From: Vicinamibacterales bacterium
GTDB lineage: Bacteria > Acidobacteriota > Vicinamibacteria > Vicinamibacterales > UBA2999
NCBI GenBank assembly: GCA_041394705.1
Contig: JAWKHS010000016.1
Span: forward strand, 83,832-147,831
Length of the DNA stretch: 64,000 nt
Direction: 5' to 3'
Below, in pieces: positions 42,999 to 50,913 of this stretch (its first letter is position 1; the number at the start of each line of letters is the position of its first letter). Made by a program: the position numbers and the translations under genes. Below the pieces are notes generated by a model that worked only from the letters and a program-made list of their open reading frames with translations, did not search any database and was not told the DNA's origin.

Positions 42999-43357
42999 GT
43001 CGGACCATCGATCTCGTCGTCGCCGGTGATGGCAAGGCCACCCGTGCCGCCGCCGTCGATGCGGCGCGCTGCGGCCGGTCCGTGCTGGTCGTGCTCCGCT
43101 CGCCGGATCCGCGGGCGGCGCGGCGGCTCCGCCAGCAGTGCACGGCGGCCGGCGCGGTCGCCGGCACGATCCGCGTGATGACGGCCGCCGAGGTCGTCTG
43201 CGTGGACGGCATCGACCGCGTCGAGGCGGTCGTGATCCGACATGGGCGGACGGGCCGTCTGCGCGCCGTGAACGCATCTGCGTTCGTCTCGCACGTCGAG
43301 ACGAAGAGGACCCGGGTCGGACGGAGACGGGCAGCAGCGAAACCGTGGCCGCCGTGA
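42995..43357 (+). CDS. Small Rossmann-type nucleotide-binding protein, possible oxidoreductase fragment
   Basis: A 120-residue protein whose GTG overlaps the peroxidase stop (GTGA). It begins IDLVVAGDGKATRAAAVDAA and continues with SVLVVLRSPDPRAARRLRQ and ITG-like strand ITR/AEVVCVDGIDRVEAVVIR, a single beta-alpha-beta unit like that of FAD/NAD(P)-dependent reductases, without the second nucleotide domain. The last 25 residues are basic and Pro-rich. It may be a genuine small family or the remains of a larger reductase. The overlap argues that it is translated. Confidence 0.5.
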   Translation: MSRTIDLVVAGDGKATRAAAVDAARCGRSVLVVLRSPDPRAARRLRQQCTAAGAVAGTIRVMTAAEVVCVDGIDRVEAVVIRHGRTGRLRAVNASAFVSHVETKRTRVGRRRAAAKPWPP

Positions 43358-43400
43358 CGCCACTCGACAGGCAACGGGCGTCGTCGACGCCGCAGAAATG

Positions 43401-44069
43401 CTAGACGCCCGCCTTCGGCCGTCCGGTGGCCGGATCCAATCCGAGCTGCGCCACCGCCTCGTCGGGACAGCCGTTCCAGTCGGCCACCGCGCGATTGCCC
43501 ATGAACTGGAGGTCGGCCATACCGGCCTTCGTCGTCCAGAAGCCGGACGCGGTGAGATCCCGGAAGCTGAAGAAGAACGTCCGGCCCGGCGCCAGGTCCG
43601 GCACCGCCGGTGGCGCATCGGGCGGCGGGTCGGGCACCGGCCACGCGATGTCGTCGAGGACGGCGCTGCGCTCGGGCGCGGCGCAGGCGACGAACGTCTT
43701 GTCGAACCGGCGCTGGCACTCGCGGTCGAGCCACGCGAGGCCGCCGCGCATGGCCGTCTGGCGCCGCGACTCCATCGGCGTGGCGGGCTCGTCGAGCATC
43801 AGCGCGTCGATGAACTCGGGGACGCCCAGGTCGCTGGCGCTGCCCGATCGCTCGTCGGCCGGCAGGATCGTATCCGCCAGGAGGCGCACGGTCTCGTATT
43901 CGTGCGCGGAGAAGAACGTCGGCACATAGGGCGCGCCCGGGGCAGCCGCGCGCGCGGCTTGCCGCGCCTCGTGCGCGGCCGCCACCTCCACGGCCGTGAA
44001 CGAGAAGCCCGCCGCGACCGGACCGGCCGCCATCAGGCGAAGGGCGTCACGCCGGCTGACGGCCGCCAT
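43401..44069 (-). CDS. Gluconate 2-dehydrogenase subunit 3-family protein
   Basis: A 222-residue protein with a Tat leader (SRRDALRLMAAGPVAAGFSF). The domain YVPTFFSAHEYETVRLLADT then ILPADERSGSASDLGVPEFI is the family signature, and the end (TASGFWTTKAGMADLQFMGN) is also conserved. It acts as the small subunit or Tat escort of GMC-type flavin dehydrogenases. The gene directly follows and overlaps the GMC oxidoreductase gene, so the two form one enzyme, oxidising a sugar or alcohol in the periplasm and passing electrons to a cytochrome. Confidence 0.9.
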   Translation of the reverse strand: MAAVSRRDALRLMAAGPVAAGFSFTAVEVAAAHEARQAARAAAPGAPYVPTFFSAHEYETVRLLADTILPADERSGSASDLGVPEFIDALMLDEPATPMESRRQTAMRGGLAWLDRECQRRFDKTFVACAAPERSAVLDDIAWPVPDPPPDAPPAVPDLAPGRTFFFSFRDLTASGFWTTKAGMADLQFMGNRAVADWNGCPDEAVAQLGLDPATGRPKAGV

Positions 44070-45790
44070 CAGATCGCACCCGCCTTCCGCTGGTCGGCGA
44101 TGTACTCGCTCGTCTTCATGGCCAGCGCGAGGATGGTCCACGTGACGTTCTTGTCCGCGTTGGTCACGAACGGGCCGCCGTCGGCCACGAACAGGTTCTT
44201 GACGTCGTGCGCCTGGCAGTTGGCGTTCAGGACCGACGTGGACGGCGAACGCCCCATGCGAGTCACGCCCACCTCGTGGATGATGCGGCCGCCGGGGGCG
44301 ATGCCGTACCCCTGCTCGCGGGTCGGCATCTCGGACAGCGCGGTGCCGCCCATCTCCTCGATGATCCGCCGGAAGGTCGTCTGCATGTGACGGACCTGGT
44401 CGAGCTCGTAGTCGGTCCAGCGGAAGTGGAAGCGCAGCACCGGGATGCCCCAGCGGTCCACCACCACCGGATCGATCTCGCAATAGCTCTGCTCGTTCGG
44501 AATCATCTCGCCCCGGCCCGAGAAGTACACCGTGGAGCCATACAACCGTCGGTACTCGTCCTTCAGGCCCTTGCCGTAGCCGCCCGGGGCGATGCGGCGG
44601 CCCTGCGCGTCCACCCCCGTGTACTTGTGGATGTCGCCCATGATGCCGGCGCTCGGCATGTGCTTCCCGCCGCCGATCTCGATGTGGTACCCGCGCGGGA
44701 AGTCGAGCGTCCTGTTGTCCAGCCACCACGGCATGTACAGGTGCGCGCCGCCGACGCCGTCCTCGTTGTGCGGCACGCGGTCCATCAGGCGCGGGATGAA
44801 CCCGCCCACCCCGGCGCCGGTGGTGTCGGTGAGATAGCGGCCGACCGTGCCGCTCGAGTTCGCCAGGCCCTGCGGGAAGCGGGACGAACGCGAGTTGAGG
44901 AGCAGGCGCGCCGACTCGCACGCGCTCGCGGCCAGGACGACGATCCGGGCGCGGACGTGGTTGTCGCGGCCGGTGGACGTGTCCACGTAGGTGACGCCGC
45001 TCGCCAGTCCGGTGTCGTCCGTCGTCACCTCGCGCGCCATGGCGCCCGTGACGAGCGTGAGCCGGCCCGTGGCCATCGCCGGCGGCAGCAGCACCGACGG
45101 CGACGAGAAGTTCGCGTGGACGGCGCAGCCGCGGCCGCACTGGCCGCAGTAGTGGCAGGCCCGCCGGCCGTTCAGCGGGCGCGTCAGAATCGACAACCGC
45201 GACGGGATGCAGGTGATGCCGAGCGCGTCGGCGGCCTGCTTGATCGCGTATTCGTAGCAGCGGGGCTTCGGCGGCGGCAGGAAGTGCCCGTCGGGCTCGT
45301 TGTGGAGCCCCTCCACCGAGCCGAAGATGCCGACGAAGTCGTCGAGCCGGTCGTAGTAGGGCTTCAGGTCGTCGTAGGAGATGGGCCAGTCGTCGCCGAG
45401 CCCGTCGAGGCTGCGGCGGCGGAAGTCGTCCGGACCGAAGCGCAGCGAGATGCGGCCCCAGTGGTTCGTCCGCCCGCCGAGCATCCGCGTCCGGAACCAG
45501 TCGAACGTGGTGCCGGGGCCCATCGTGTAGGGCTCGCCGTCCAGCGTCCAGCCGCCCAGGCCGGCATCGAACTCGCCGAACTGGCGCTGGGGGGTGGCGG
45601 CGCCCCGGTGCGGGCTGTCGTAGGACCACGCGAACATCTTCGAGTCGCGCACCGGGTCCCAGTTGACGCCCGCTTCCAGCAGGACGACGTCGGCGCCGGC
45701 CTCGGTCAGCACCTTGGCGGCCATGCCGCCGCCCGCGCCCGAGCCCACGATGCAGACGTCGTACTGGCGCCGGCTCCGGATGACCTGCAC
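44069..45790 (-). CDS. GMC-family flavin oxidoreductase, large subunit
   Basis: A 573-residue flavoenzyme starting at GTG 45790. The FAD-binding loop is DVCIVGSGAGGGMAAKVL at residues about 11-28 and the GMC block MLGGRTNHWGRISLRF follows. A four-Cys cluster (CHYCGQCGRGC, about residue 215) resembles that of gluconate or sorbitol dehydrogenases. The C-terminal segment (ADGGPFVTNADKNVTWTILALAM) completes the fold; the active-site His lies in HEVGVTRMG. It pairs with the subunit-3 gene and is probably exported as a complex by the subunit's Tat signal. Substrate unknown. Confidence 0.9.
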   Translation of the reverse strand: MQVIRSRRQYDVCIVGSGAGGGMAAKVLTEAGADVVLLEAGVNWDPVRDSKMFAWSYDSPHRGAATPQRQFGEFDAGLGGWTLDGEPYTMGPGTTFDWFRTRMLGGRTNHWGRISLRFGPDDFRRRSLDGLGDDWPISYDDLKPYYDRLDDFVGIFGSVEGLHNEPDGHFLPPPKPRCYEYAIKQAADALGITCIPSRLSILTRPLNGRRACHYCGQCGRGCAVHANFSSPSVLLPPAMATGRLTLVTGAMAREVTTDDTGLASGVTYVDTSTGRDNHVRARIVVLAASACESARLLLNSRSSRFPQGLANSSGTVGRYLTDTTGAGVGGFIPRLMDRVPHNEDGVGGAHLYMPWWLDNRTLDFPRGYHIEIGGGKHMPSAGIMGDIHKYTGVDAQGRRIAPGGYGKGLKDEYRRLYGSTVYFSGRGEMIPNEQSYCEIDPVVVDRWGIPVLRFHFRWTDYELDQVRHMQTTFRRIIEEMGGTALSEMPTREQGYGIAPGGRIIHEVGVTRMGRSPSTSVLNANCQAHDVKNLFVADGGPFVTNADKNVTWTILALAMKTSEYIADQRKAGAI

Positions 45791-45836
45791 GGGCGCACTC
45801 TACCGGCCCGCCGGGCGCCGCGCAACCGTCTGCCGT

Positions 45837-46985
45837 CTACGCCTGCCGGCCCGCCGGCGGCTCGATGGTGAAGCCGTCGATCAGCCGCTCGTACCTCGCC
45901 TCCGTGCCCGATCCCTTCTTGACGAACGGAAAATACGGGGAGAACAGCGTCTCCAGGGGGCGAGACGTCCACCACAGCAGCTCGGACGGATCGCCGTCAA
46001 TCGAGCGGATGAGCGCCTCGTCTTCGGTGAGGCGCAGCTGCAGGAATCGCTGGTCGTCGAGGTCGAAGATGCCCAGCATGCCCTGCCGCGTGAACGCGCG
46101 GCTCCAGGAGGCGATCGTGTATCCGCGCTGGCGCGCGTCGATGTCGTGGACGTGGCGCACGACCGGCGTCACGGCCGCCAGTTCCACGAGCTCGGGCGCT
46201 TCCAGCTCGATCGACACGCGGGCGAGCTCGTGGCGAATCCGCTGCTCGGGAGTCGCGCCTCTCGGCCCGGGCTGCGTCCGCTCGAGCTGGAGACGCAGGG
46301 CCTGCCAGTCGGCGCGATCGTCGACCTCGGAGCCCATCACGACGGCCACGCATTTCCCGGCGTAGTTCGTCGGGGGCAGCGGGCCGACCGGAACGTCCCA
46401 CTTCGCGATCACGCTCGCCGGCCGGTTGATCGTCGACCACCAGGTGGTGCCGTCGGTGGCACATCCGTCGAGATAGGTGTGCTTGTCGTATGCCGGCGCG
46501 GTGTGCTTGAGCAGCGGGTCGAGCATCCGCAGGTAGCTCACGTAGCCGCTCGCATGCAGGTCGACGCCGTGCACGACCACCCAGTGATCCGACGCCCGGA
46601 TGTTCAGGACGGCGGGGAATCCGAGCTTCAGGGAGGCCGCCACCTCCTTCAGGAGCTCGTCGAAGGAATCGTTGGCCGCCACCCGCCACCCCGTCAGGCC
46701 CGCGGCCTGCAGGTCCGCGTTCCCGTTCAGCAGGTCGGCCAGCTCGTCGGGATGGGTGAACCACCGGCCCGGGACGTCGTTCTTCCAGGTCTCACGCCGA
46801 TGCAGCTCGTCCTGCCGCACGGGCACGCGCTTCGCCGCAAGTGTGGGCGACGGCTTCGACGGCGCCGGCACGCCGAGGACGAGCGACGAGATGATCATCT
46901 GGGCGCACGCACGACCGCAGTCGTGCGCCTGGTCGTCGGACGCGTGGCGGTACACGACCTTCTTCGCGGAATGACGCACTGGCAT
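45837..46985 (-). CDS. C39-like cysteine peptidase with a long unknown C-terminal domain
   Basis: A 382-residue protein. Residues 1-160 fit a C39-type papain-like peptidase: Gln19 and Cys23 in QAHDCGRACAQM, His134 in SDHWVVVHGVD and Asp156 in YLRMLDPLL. Unlike bacteriocin transporters it has no membrane or ABC part, and no signal peptide. Residues about 215-382 form an unrecognised domain (ARVSIELEAPELVELAAVTP, YTIASWSRAFTRQGMLGIFD). It follows the 147-residue Cys-containing protein (48 bases) and a membrane kinase, and precedes the GMC gene by 46 bases. It might process or modify its small neighbour; this is inference. Confidence 0.68.
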   Translation of the reverse strand: MPVRHSAKKVVYRHASDDQAHDCGRACAQMIISSLVLGVPAPSKPSPTLAAKRVPVRQDELHRRETWKNDVPGRWFTHPDELADLLNGNADLQAAGLTGWRVAANDSFDELLKEVAASLKLGFPAVLNIRASDHWVVVHGVDLHASGYVSYLRMLDPLLKHTAPAYDKHTYLDGCATDGTTWWSTINRPASVIAKWDVPVGPLPPTNYAGKCVAVVMGSEVDDRADWQALRLQLERTQPGPRGATPEQRIRHELARVSIELEAPELVELAAVTPVVRHVHDIDARQRGYTIASWSRAFTRQGMLGIFDLDDQRFLQLRLTEDEALIRSIDGDPSELLWWTSRPLETLFSPYFPFVKKGSGTEARYERLIDGFTIEPPAGRQA

Positions 46986-47033
46986 ATGGGCTCCTTGCGG
47001 CCGCGGCCTCAGGCCGCAACCGCCGCGGATCGC

Positions 47034-47477
47034 CTAGAAGTCGCAGACAGGACCGCCGCCGGCGCCCGGGGGGCAGATCGTGGCCTGGATGGTGCGCAGC
47101 GTGCTGAGGATGACCGGGAAGTCCAGCATCTTCTGGCCGTTGACGGTGCGCGCCAGGCGCCCGTGTTCGAACGCGGCGACGCACACCGCGTCGCGGCTGA
47201 TGTCATCCGAGTCCCAGTCCAGGGACGGCGCGTTCTTGATCACGCTTTTCAGGAGCAGGTCGTGGAAGATCGCGAAATCGTCCGGCGACGCGAAGAGCTG
47301 GTCCGGCCCCGCGCCCGCCTGCACGCCGTAGCCCGCGCCGAAGTGGGCCATCACCTGGCACACGATCGCGGACGCGGCTCGCACCTGCGCCTTGGCGGCC
47401 GCGCACGGGTCCTTCTTGTGCACGGGGCGGTGTCGCTTGGGCTTCGGCGCAGGTTTCCCAGGGGATTTCTTGGACAT
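47034..47477 (-). CDS. 147-residue protein of unknown function (kinase/peptidase cluster)
   Basis: ATG at 47477 with GAGGAGG upstream gives MSKKSPGKPAPKPKRHRPVH, a strongly basic, probably disordered N-terminus of about 28 residues. The rest contains five Cys (in DPCAAAK, IVCQV, AVCVAA, TICPPG and PVCDF at the extreme end) and a helical core (FAIFHDLLLKSVIKNAPSLD, GQKMLDFPVILSTLRTIQ). No signal peptide, no known domain. It sits 11 bases after the membrane kinase gene and 48 before the C39-like peptidase, so it could be a kinase target or a peptidase substrate. Confidence 0.6.
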   Translation of the reverse strand: MSKKSPGKPAPKPKRHRPVHKKDPCAAAKAQVRAASAIVCQVMAHFGAGYGVQAGAGPDQLFASPDDFAIFHDLLLKSVIKNAPSLDWDSDDISRDAVCVAAFEHGRLARTVNGQKMLDFPVILSTLRTIQATICPPGAGGGPVCDF

Positions 47478-47488
47478 CGTCGGCCTCC

Positions 47489-50119
47489 TCATGGCGTGGC
47501 GTGCAGGGCCCGCAACATCTCCGACGCCGAGCTCGGGCGGGCCTCGCGAGGGCCGAGCAGGCGTGAGAACACTCGAGAGGCTCGGGGCGGCAGCACGGCG
47601 GCGGCCGCCGCGCCTCGCAGCGGTTGCGCGAGGATCCCGGCGATGGTGGACGCGGCCGTGGCGCACCGGTACGGATTGACGCCCAGGCACGCCTCCAGCA
47701 GCGTGACCGAGAGGCTCCACAGATCGTCGGCGGACGACAGCGGTGCTCCGGCCAGCAGTTCGGGCGAGAGATAGGCGGGCGTCCCTCGCAGGCTGTCCGA
47801 ATCGGTCAGCTGCGTGGGCGATCGCGCCACCTCCACACGCGACGGGCCGACGGTCGTGGACACCTCCGAGAGCGGGGCCAGCTTGGCCAGGCCGAAGTCG
47901 AGCAGCTTCGGCGTGCCGTCGGCCTTGAAGCCGATGTTGCTGGGCTTCACGTCGCGATGCAGCATGCGCCGTCCGTGGAGGACGCCCAGCGCACCCGCAA
48001 TCGCCGCGCCGATCTCGAAGACCTCGTCCGGCGGGAGCGGACCCTGGCGAAGGCGATCGGCCAGCGTTCCGCCGTCCAGGAACTCCATCACCAGCAGCGG
48101 CGCCTGCCGCCAGACCTCGAGCCCGTGCAGCGTCGCCAGGTGGGCGTGGGACACGGAGGCCATCAGTTCCGCCTCGCGCCGCAACCGGGCGATCATCACG
48201 GGATCCGACGTGGCGAGGGTCTTGATGGCCATGGGTCGACCGAGCCGCAGGTCCGTCGCCGCGTAGACCACGCCCATGCCGCCGGCGCCGAGGCGGCGGA
48301 CGAACTGGTACCGGTCGCGCAGGGTGAACGGAGCCGACGCCCGCTCCAGCACGGCCCCGCAACCACAGCGGGCGACGTCGGCCCCCCAGACCGTGCCGCA
48401 CTGGGTGCACTCCCGGGCGGGCGGATCCGGCAGGCCCGGCCCCTCCGTGTTCCGGGCCATCGTGAGAATGCGGTCCAGCGCGAAACCGGCGGACATGCCA
48501 ATGGCCGCAAGCAGTTCCCCGTCCTGCGCGCTGTATGGCAGTTCGCTCTGCTTGGCGCCGAGCGCGACGAGCCCGAGCAGGTCCCGGTGCGTCCCTCGCA
48601 ACGGGACGAGCACCTCCGCGTTGGCGGCGGCCAGCCACGCGCGGTCCCGTTCGTTCAGCCGGTCGAGCATCTCGCGCGAGGCGCTGCCGAGCACCAGCAC
48701 GCGGTCGTTCCCGCCAATGAGCTGCGCCAGGGCCGACGCCCGGCGCAGGGGAGGCATGTCCGCGTCGATGGCGTGCAGGGCGTCGTCGGATCCGACGACG
48801 GCCGTCACCACGGTTTCGGCATGGAACGCCCGCTCGAGCGCGTCCGCGATCGACCCGCGGACGTCCTCGATCGAATCCGCATGGCGCACGCCTTCGGACA
48901 CCGCGAGCAGCGTCGCCTTCCCGTCGACCGCTTCGCGGAAGAACCGCCGATCGAGGGCCGACAGGACCCGCCGTCGGCCCGCGGCCGTCGCCGCGGCCGT
49001 CGCTGCGAGCCCCAGCAGCAGGGCGCCCGCCTGGCCGGTCACGAGGCGCGACACGGGCTCTTCGCGGTTGACCGCCACGAGGGCGACGAATGCCACGACC
49101 GGCGCGACGGCCAACGCGCGGAGGAACGTCCGCGCCAGGACGTACTGCAGCGCCTGACGCAGGACCAGTCGGATGTCGAGCGTTCGCTGGACGAGCGCCG
49201 CGTACGCCCCGGCAATCGGCACGGCCGTCAGCGACGCCACGATGAGGGGCACCGGGATCGGGGAGTCCCCGGCCCGCACGCCGGGCACCACCGTGACGAG
49301 GAGCGTGTTCACCACGAGCGGGAGGAATCCGAGGCAGATGCCGAGCGTGAGCAGGAGGAAGCGGCGCCGCCCGTCGGGCCCGGATTCGCGGAGCTTGAGG
49401 GGCATCAGCACCAGCAAGGGCACCAGGGCCAGGAACTGCAGGGTGAAATACCAGTCGCTCGAGCCCGGCGATTCCCGCTGCAGCGCCGACGCCAGGCCCA
49501 CGAACCAACCGGCACGGGCACCGGCGGTGAGGTTCGCGACCACGTCGGCCGCGACCAGGACGATGCCCAGGCCGAAGGCGGCCACCGTACCGGCCAGGAA
49601 CGCCACGGCCACGGGCGTCCGCGTGGACGACCGGGGAAAGAGCGACGCGAAATACCAGATCATGGCCGCCTGGAACGCATCGGTCCGGATGTGGAGGCCG
49701 ATGATCGTGAGCAGGGCCGGCGACGGAATCGACCGGAGGACCTGCGTCACCAGCGTGCTCGCGGCGTCGAGCACGAACAAACCGAGCGACCACGCGCGTC
49801 GGTCGTGGCGGCCGTAGCGAAGCAGGACGAACGCGAGCATCCCGAAGCAGGCGGACTGGAGCAGCTGCGCCCACGCGGGCACGGCGCGGCTCGCGCTCCC
49901 CGTCCACGGCTCGACCATGAGCGCGACGACGAACAGCGCCGCCCGCAGGCCGATCGGCGCGGCCAGGGCGAGCAGCGGCCAGGACGGGAACTCCGCGGGC
50001 GCGGACCACGCCGCCGTCCGCCGGCTGGCGGCCGGCGCGGGTGGTGACTGAGGGCGCTGGCGACCCCACGCCATGGTGTCGCGATCAAGAGACGCGGCGG
50101 CGCGCACGGCGACGAGCAT
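47489..50119 (-). CDS. Membrane-bound Ser/Thr protein kinase with 7TM, GAF and zinc-ribbon domains
   Basis: An 876-residue protein. The first about 350 residues hold 8-9 hydrophobic helices, like the 7TM sensory modules of some histidine kinases. A GAF domain (about 385-550) and a zinc ribbon (CTQCGTVWGADVARCGCG, about 565-585) follow. The C-terminal 275 residues are a Hanks-type kinase: glycine loop LGAGGMGVVYAATD, Lys in AIKTL, catalytic HRDVKPSNIGF and DFGLAKL, so it looks active. ATG at 50119 is used; ATG at 50074 is possible. The FHA regulator gene lies just upstream and could read its phosphorylation output. Confidence 0.87.
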   Translation of the reverse strand: MLVAVRAAASLDRDTMAWGRQRPQSPPAPAASRRTAAWSAPAEFPSWPLLALAAPIGLRAALFVVALMVEPWTGSASRAVPAWAQLLQSACFGMLAFVLLRYGRHDRRAWSLGLFVLDAASTLVTQVLRSIPSPALLTIIGLHIRTDAFQAAMIWYFASLFPRSSTRTPVAVAFLAGTVAAFGLGIVLVAADVVANLTAGARAGWFVGLASALQRESPGSSDWYFTLQFLALVPLLVLMPLKLRESGPDGRRRFLLLTLGICLGFLPLVVNTLLVTVVPGVRAGDSPIPVPLIVASLTAVPIAGAYAALVQRTLDIRLVLRQALQYVLARTFLRALAVAPVVAFVALVAVNREEPVSRLVTGQAGALLLGLAATAAATAAGRRRVLSALDRRFFREAVDGKATLLAVSEGVRHADSIEDVRGSIADALERAFHAETVVTAVVGSDDALHAIDADMPPLRRASALAQLIGGNDRVLVLGSASREMLDRLNERDRAWLAAANAEVLVPLRGTHRDLLGLVALGAKQSELPYSAQDGELLAAIGMSAGFALDRILTMARNTEGPGLPDPPARECTQCGTVWGADVARCGCGAVLERASAPFTLRDRYQFVRRLGAGGMGVVYAATDLRLGRPMAIKTLATSDPVMIARLRREAELMASVSHAHLATLHGLEVWRQAPLLVMEFLDGGTLADRLRQGPLPPDEVFEIGAAIAGALGVLHGRRMLHRDVKPSNIGFKADGTPKLLDFGLAKLAPLSEVSTTVGPSRVEVARSPTQLTDSDSLRGTPAYLSPELLAGAPLSSADDLWSLSVTLLEACLGVNPYRCATAASTIAGILAQPLRGAAAAAVLPPRASRVFSRLLGPREARPSSASEMLRALHATP

Positions 50120-50201
50120 ATCCGCCTCGACGTCGCTGCAGCGGGCCCGCTGGCGCCTTCATGGCCGAATCTAGAGAATCCCTAGAACATCCCAGGAACC
50201 G

Positions 50202-50849
50202 TCAGAGCGTCAGCGTCGAGGGATCGTCACGCCGTGCGAGGCAGAAGCGGCCCTTCACGCTGCCGAACTCGACGAGGTCGCCGTCGGCGAGCGGAGCGGG
50301 AGCCGTCAGACGGTCGCCGTTCACCGACGTGCCGTTCTTGCTGCCGAGGTCCTCGATCCGGAACGCACCGTTCTCGACGACGATCCGGGCGTGCCTGCGC
50401 GAGATGCTCGGGTCGCTGATGAAGACCTCGGCCTCGAGATCGCGGCCGACGACGTTGGCGCCGTGCCCGAGCAGCACGCTCCGGTCCCCGATGCGCAGGA
50501 CCGCCCGCGGATCGCCGGCCGACAATGGATCGGCCGCACCCCGAAGCTCGCGGACGTCGGGCACGAAGCTGTAGCCGATCCCGTGATGCGTCTTGATCGC
50601 GCCGTTGCTGGCCGTGTCGCCCAGCGCCCCGCGCACCTCGGCGACGAGCACGGGAAGGTTGGCCTCGACGACGAACGTGTCGGGCCAGATGGCCGTCATG
50701 AGCGCGGCCTTCGTCAGGACGTTGGGCCGCGCCTGGATCAGGACGCACAGCAGCTCGAAGGCCTTCGGAGACAGGTGCACCACCTGCTGGTCGCGGACCA
50801 GCTCGCGACGTCCGGTGTCGACGCGGCAGGTACCGAACAGGTAGCGCAT
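50202..50849 (-). CDS. Winged-helix plus FHA domain regulator
   Basis: A 215-residue protein. Residues 1-97 are an OmpR-type winged helix (LSPKAFELLCVLIQARPNVL, ending IKTHHGIGYSFVPDV) without a receiver domain. Residues about 115-205 are an FHA phosphothreonine-binding domain with the conserved SISRRHARI and LGSKNGTSVNG. The combination couples phosphothreonine recognition to DNA binding or to dimer control. It lies 82 bases upstream of the membrane Ser/Thr kinase on the same strand, which makes a kinase-to-FHA signalling pair likely. Confidence 0.9.
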   Translation of the reverse strand: MRYLFGTCRVDTGRRELVRDQQVVHLSPKAFELLCVLIQARPNVLTKAALMTAIWPDTFVVEANLPVLVAEVRGALGDTASNGAIKTHHGIGYSFVPDVRELRGAADPLSAGDPRAVLRIGDRSVLLGHGANVVGRDLEAEVFISDPSISRRHARIVVENGAFRIEDLGSKNGTSVNGDRLTAPAPLADGDLVEFGSVKGRFCLARRDDPSTLTL

Positions 50850-50913
50850 CGCCGCGATTCTATCTCTACGGCCGGGCTGGGGCGCGGGCCCGGCGCCGCG
50901 TTCCGGGGCGCGC

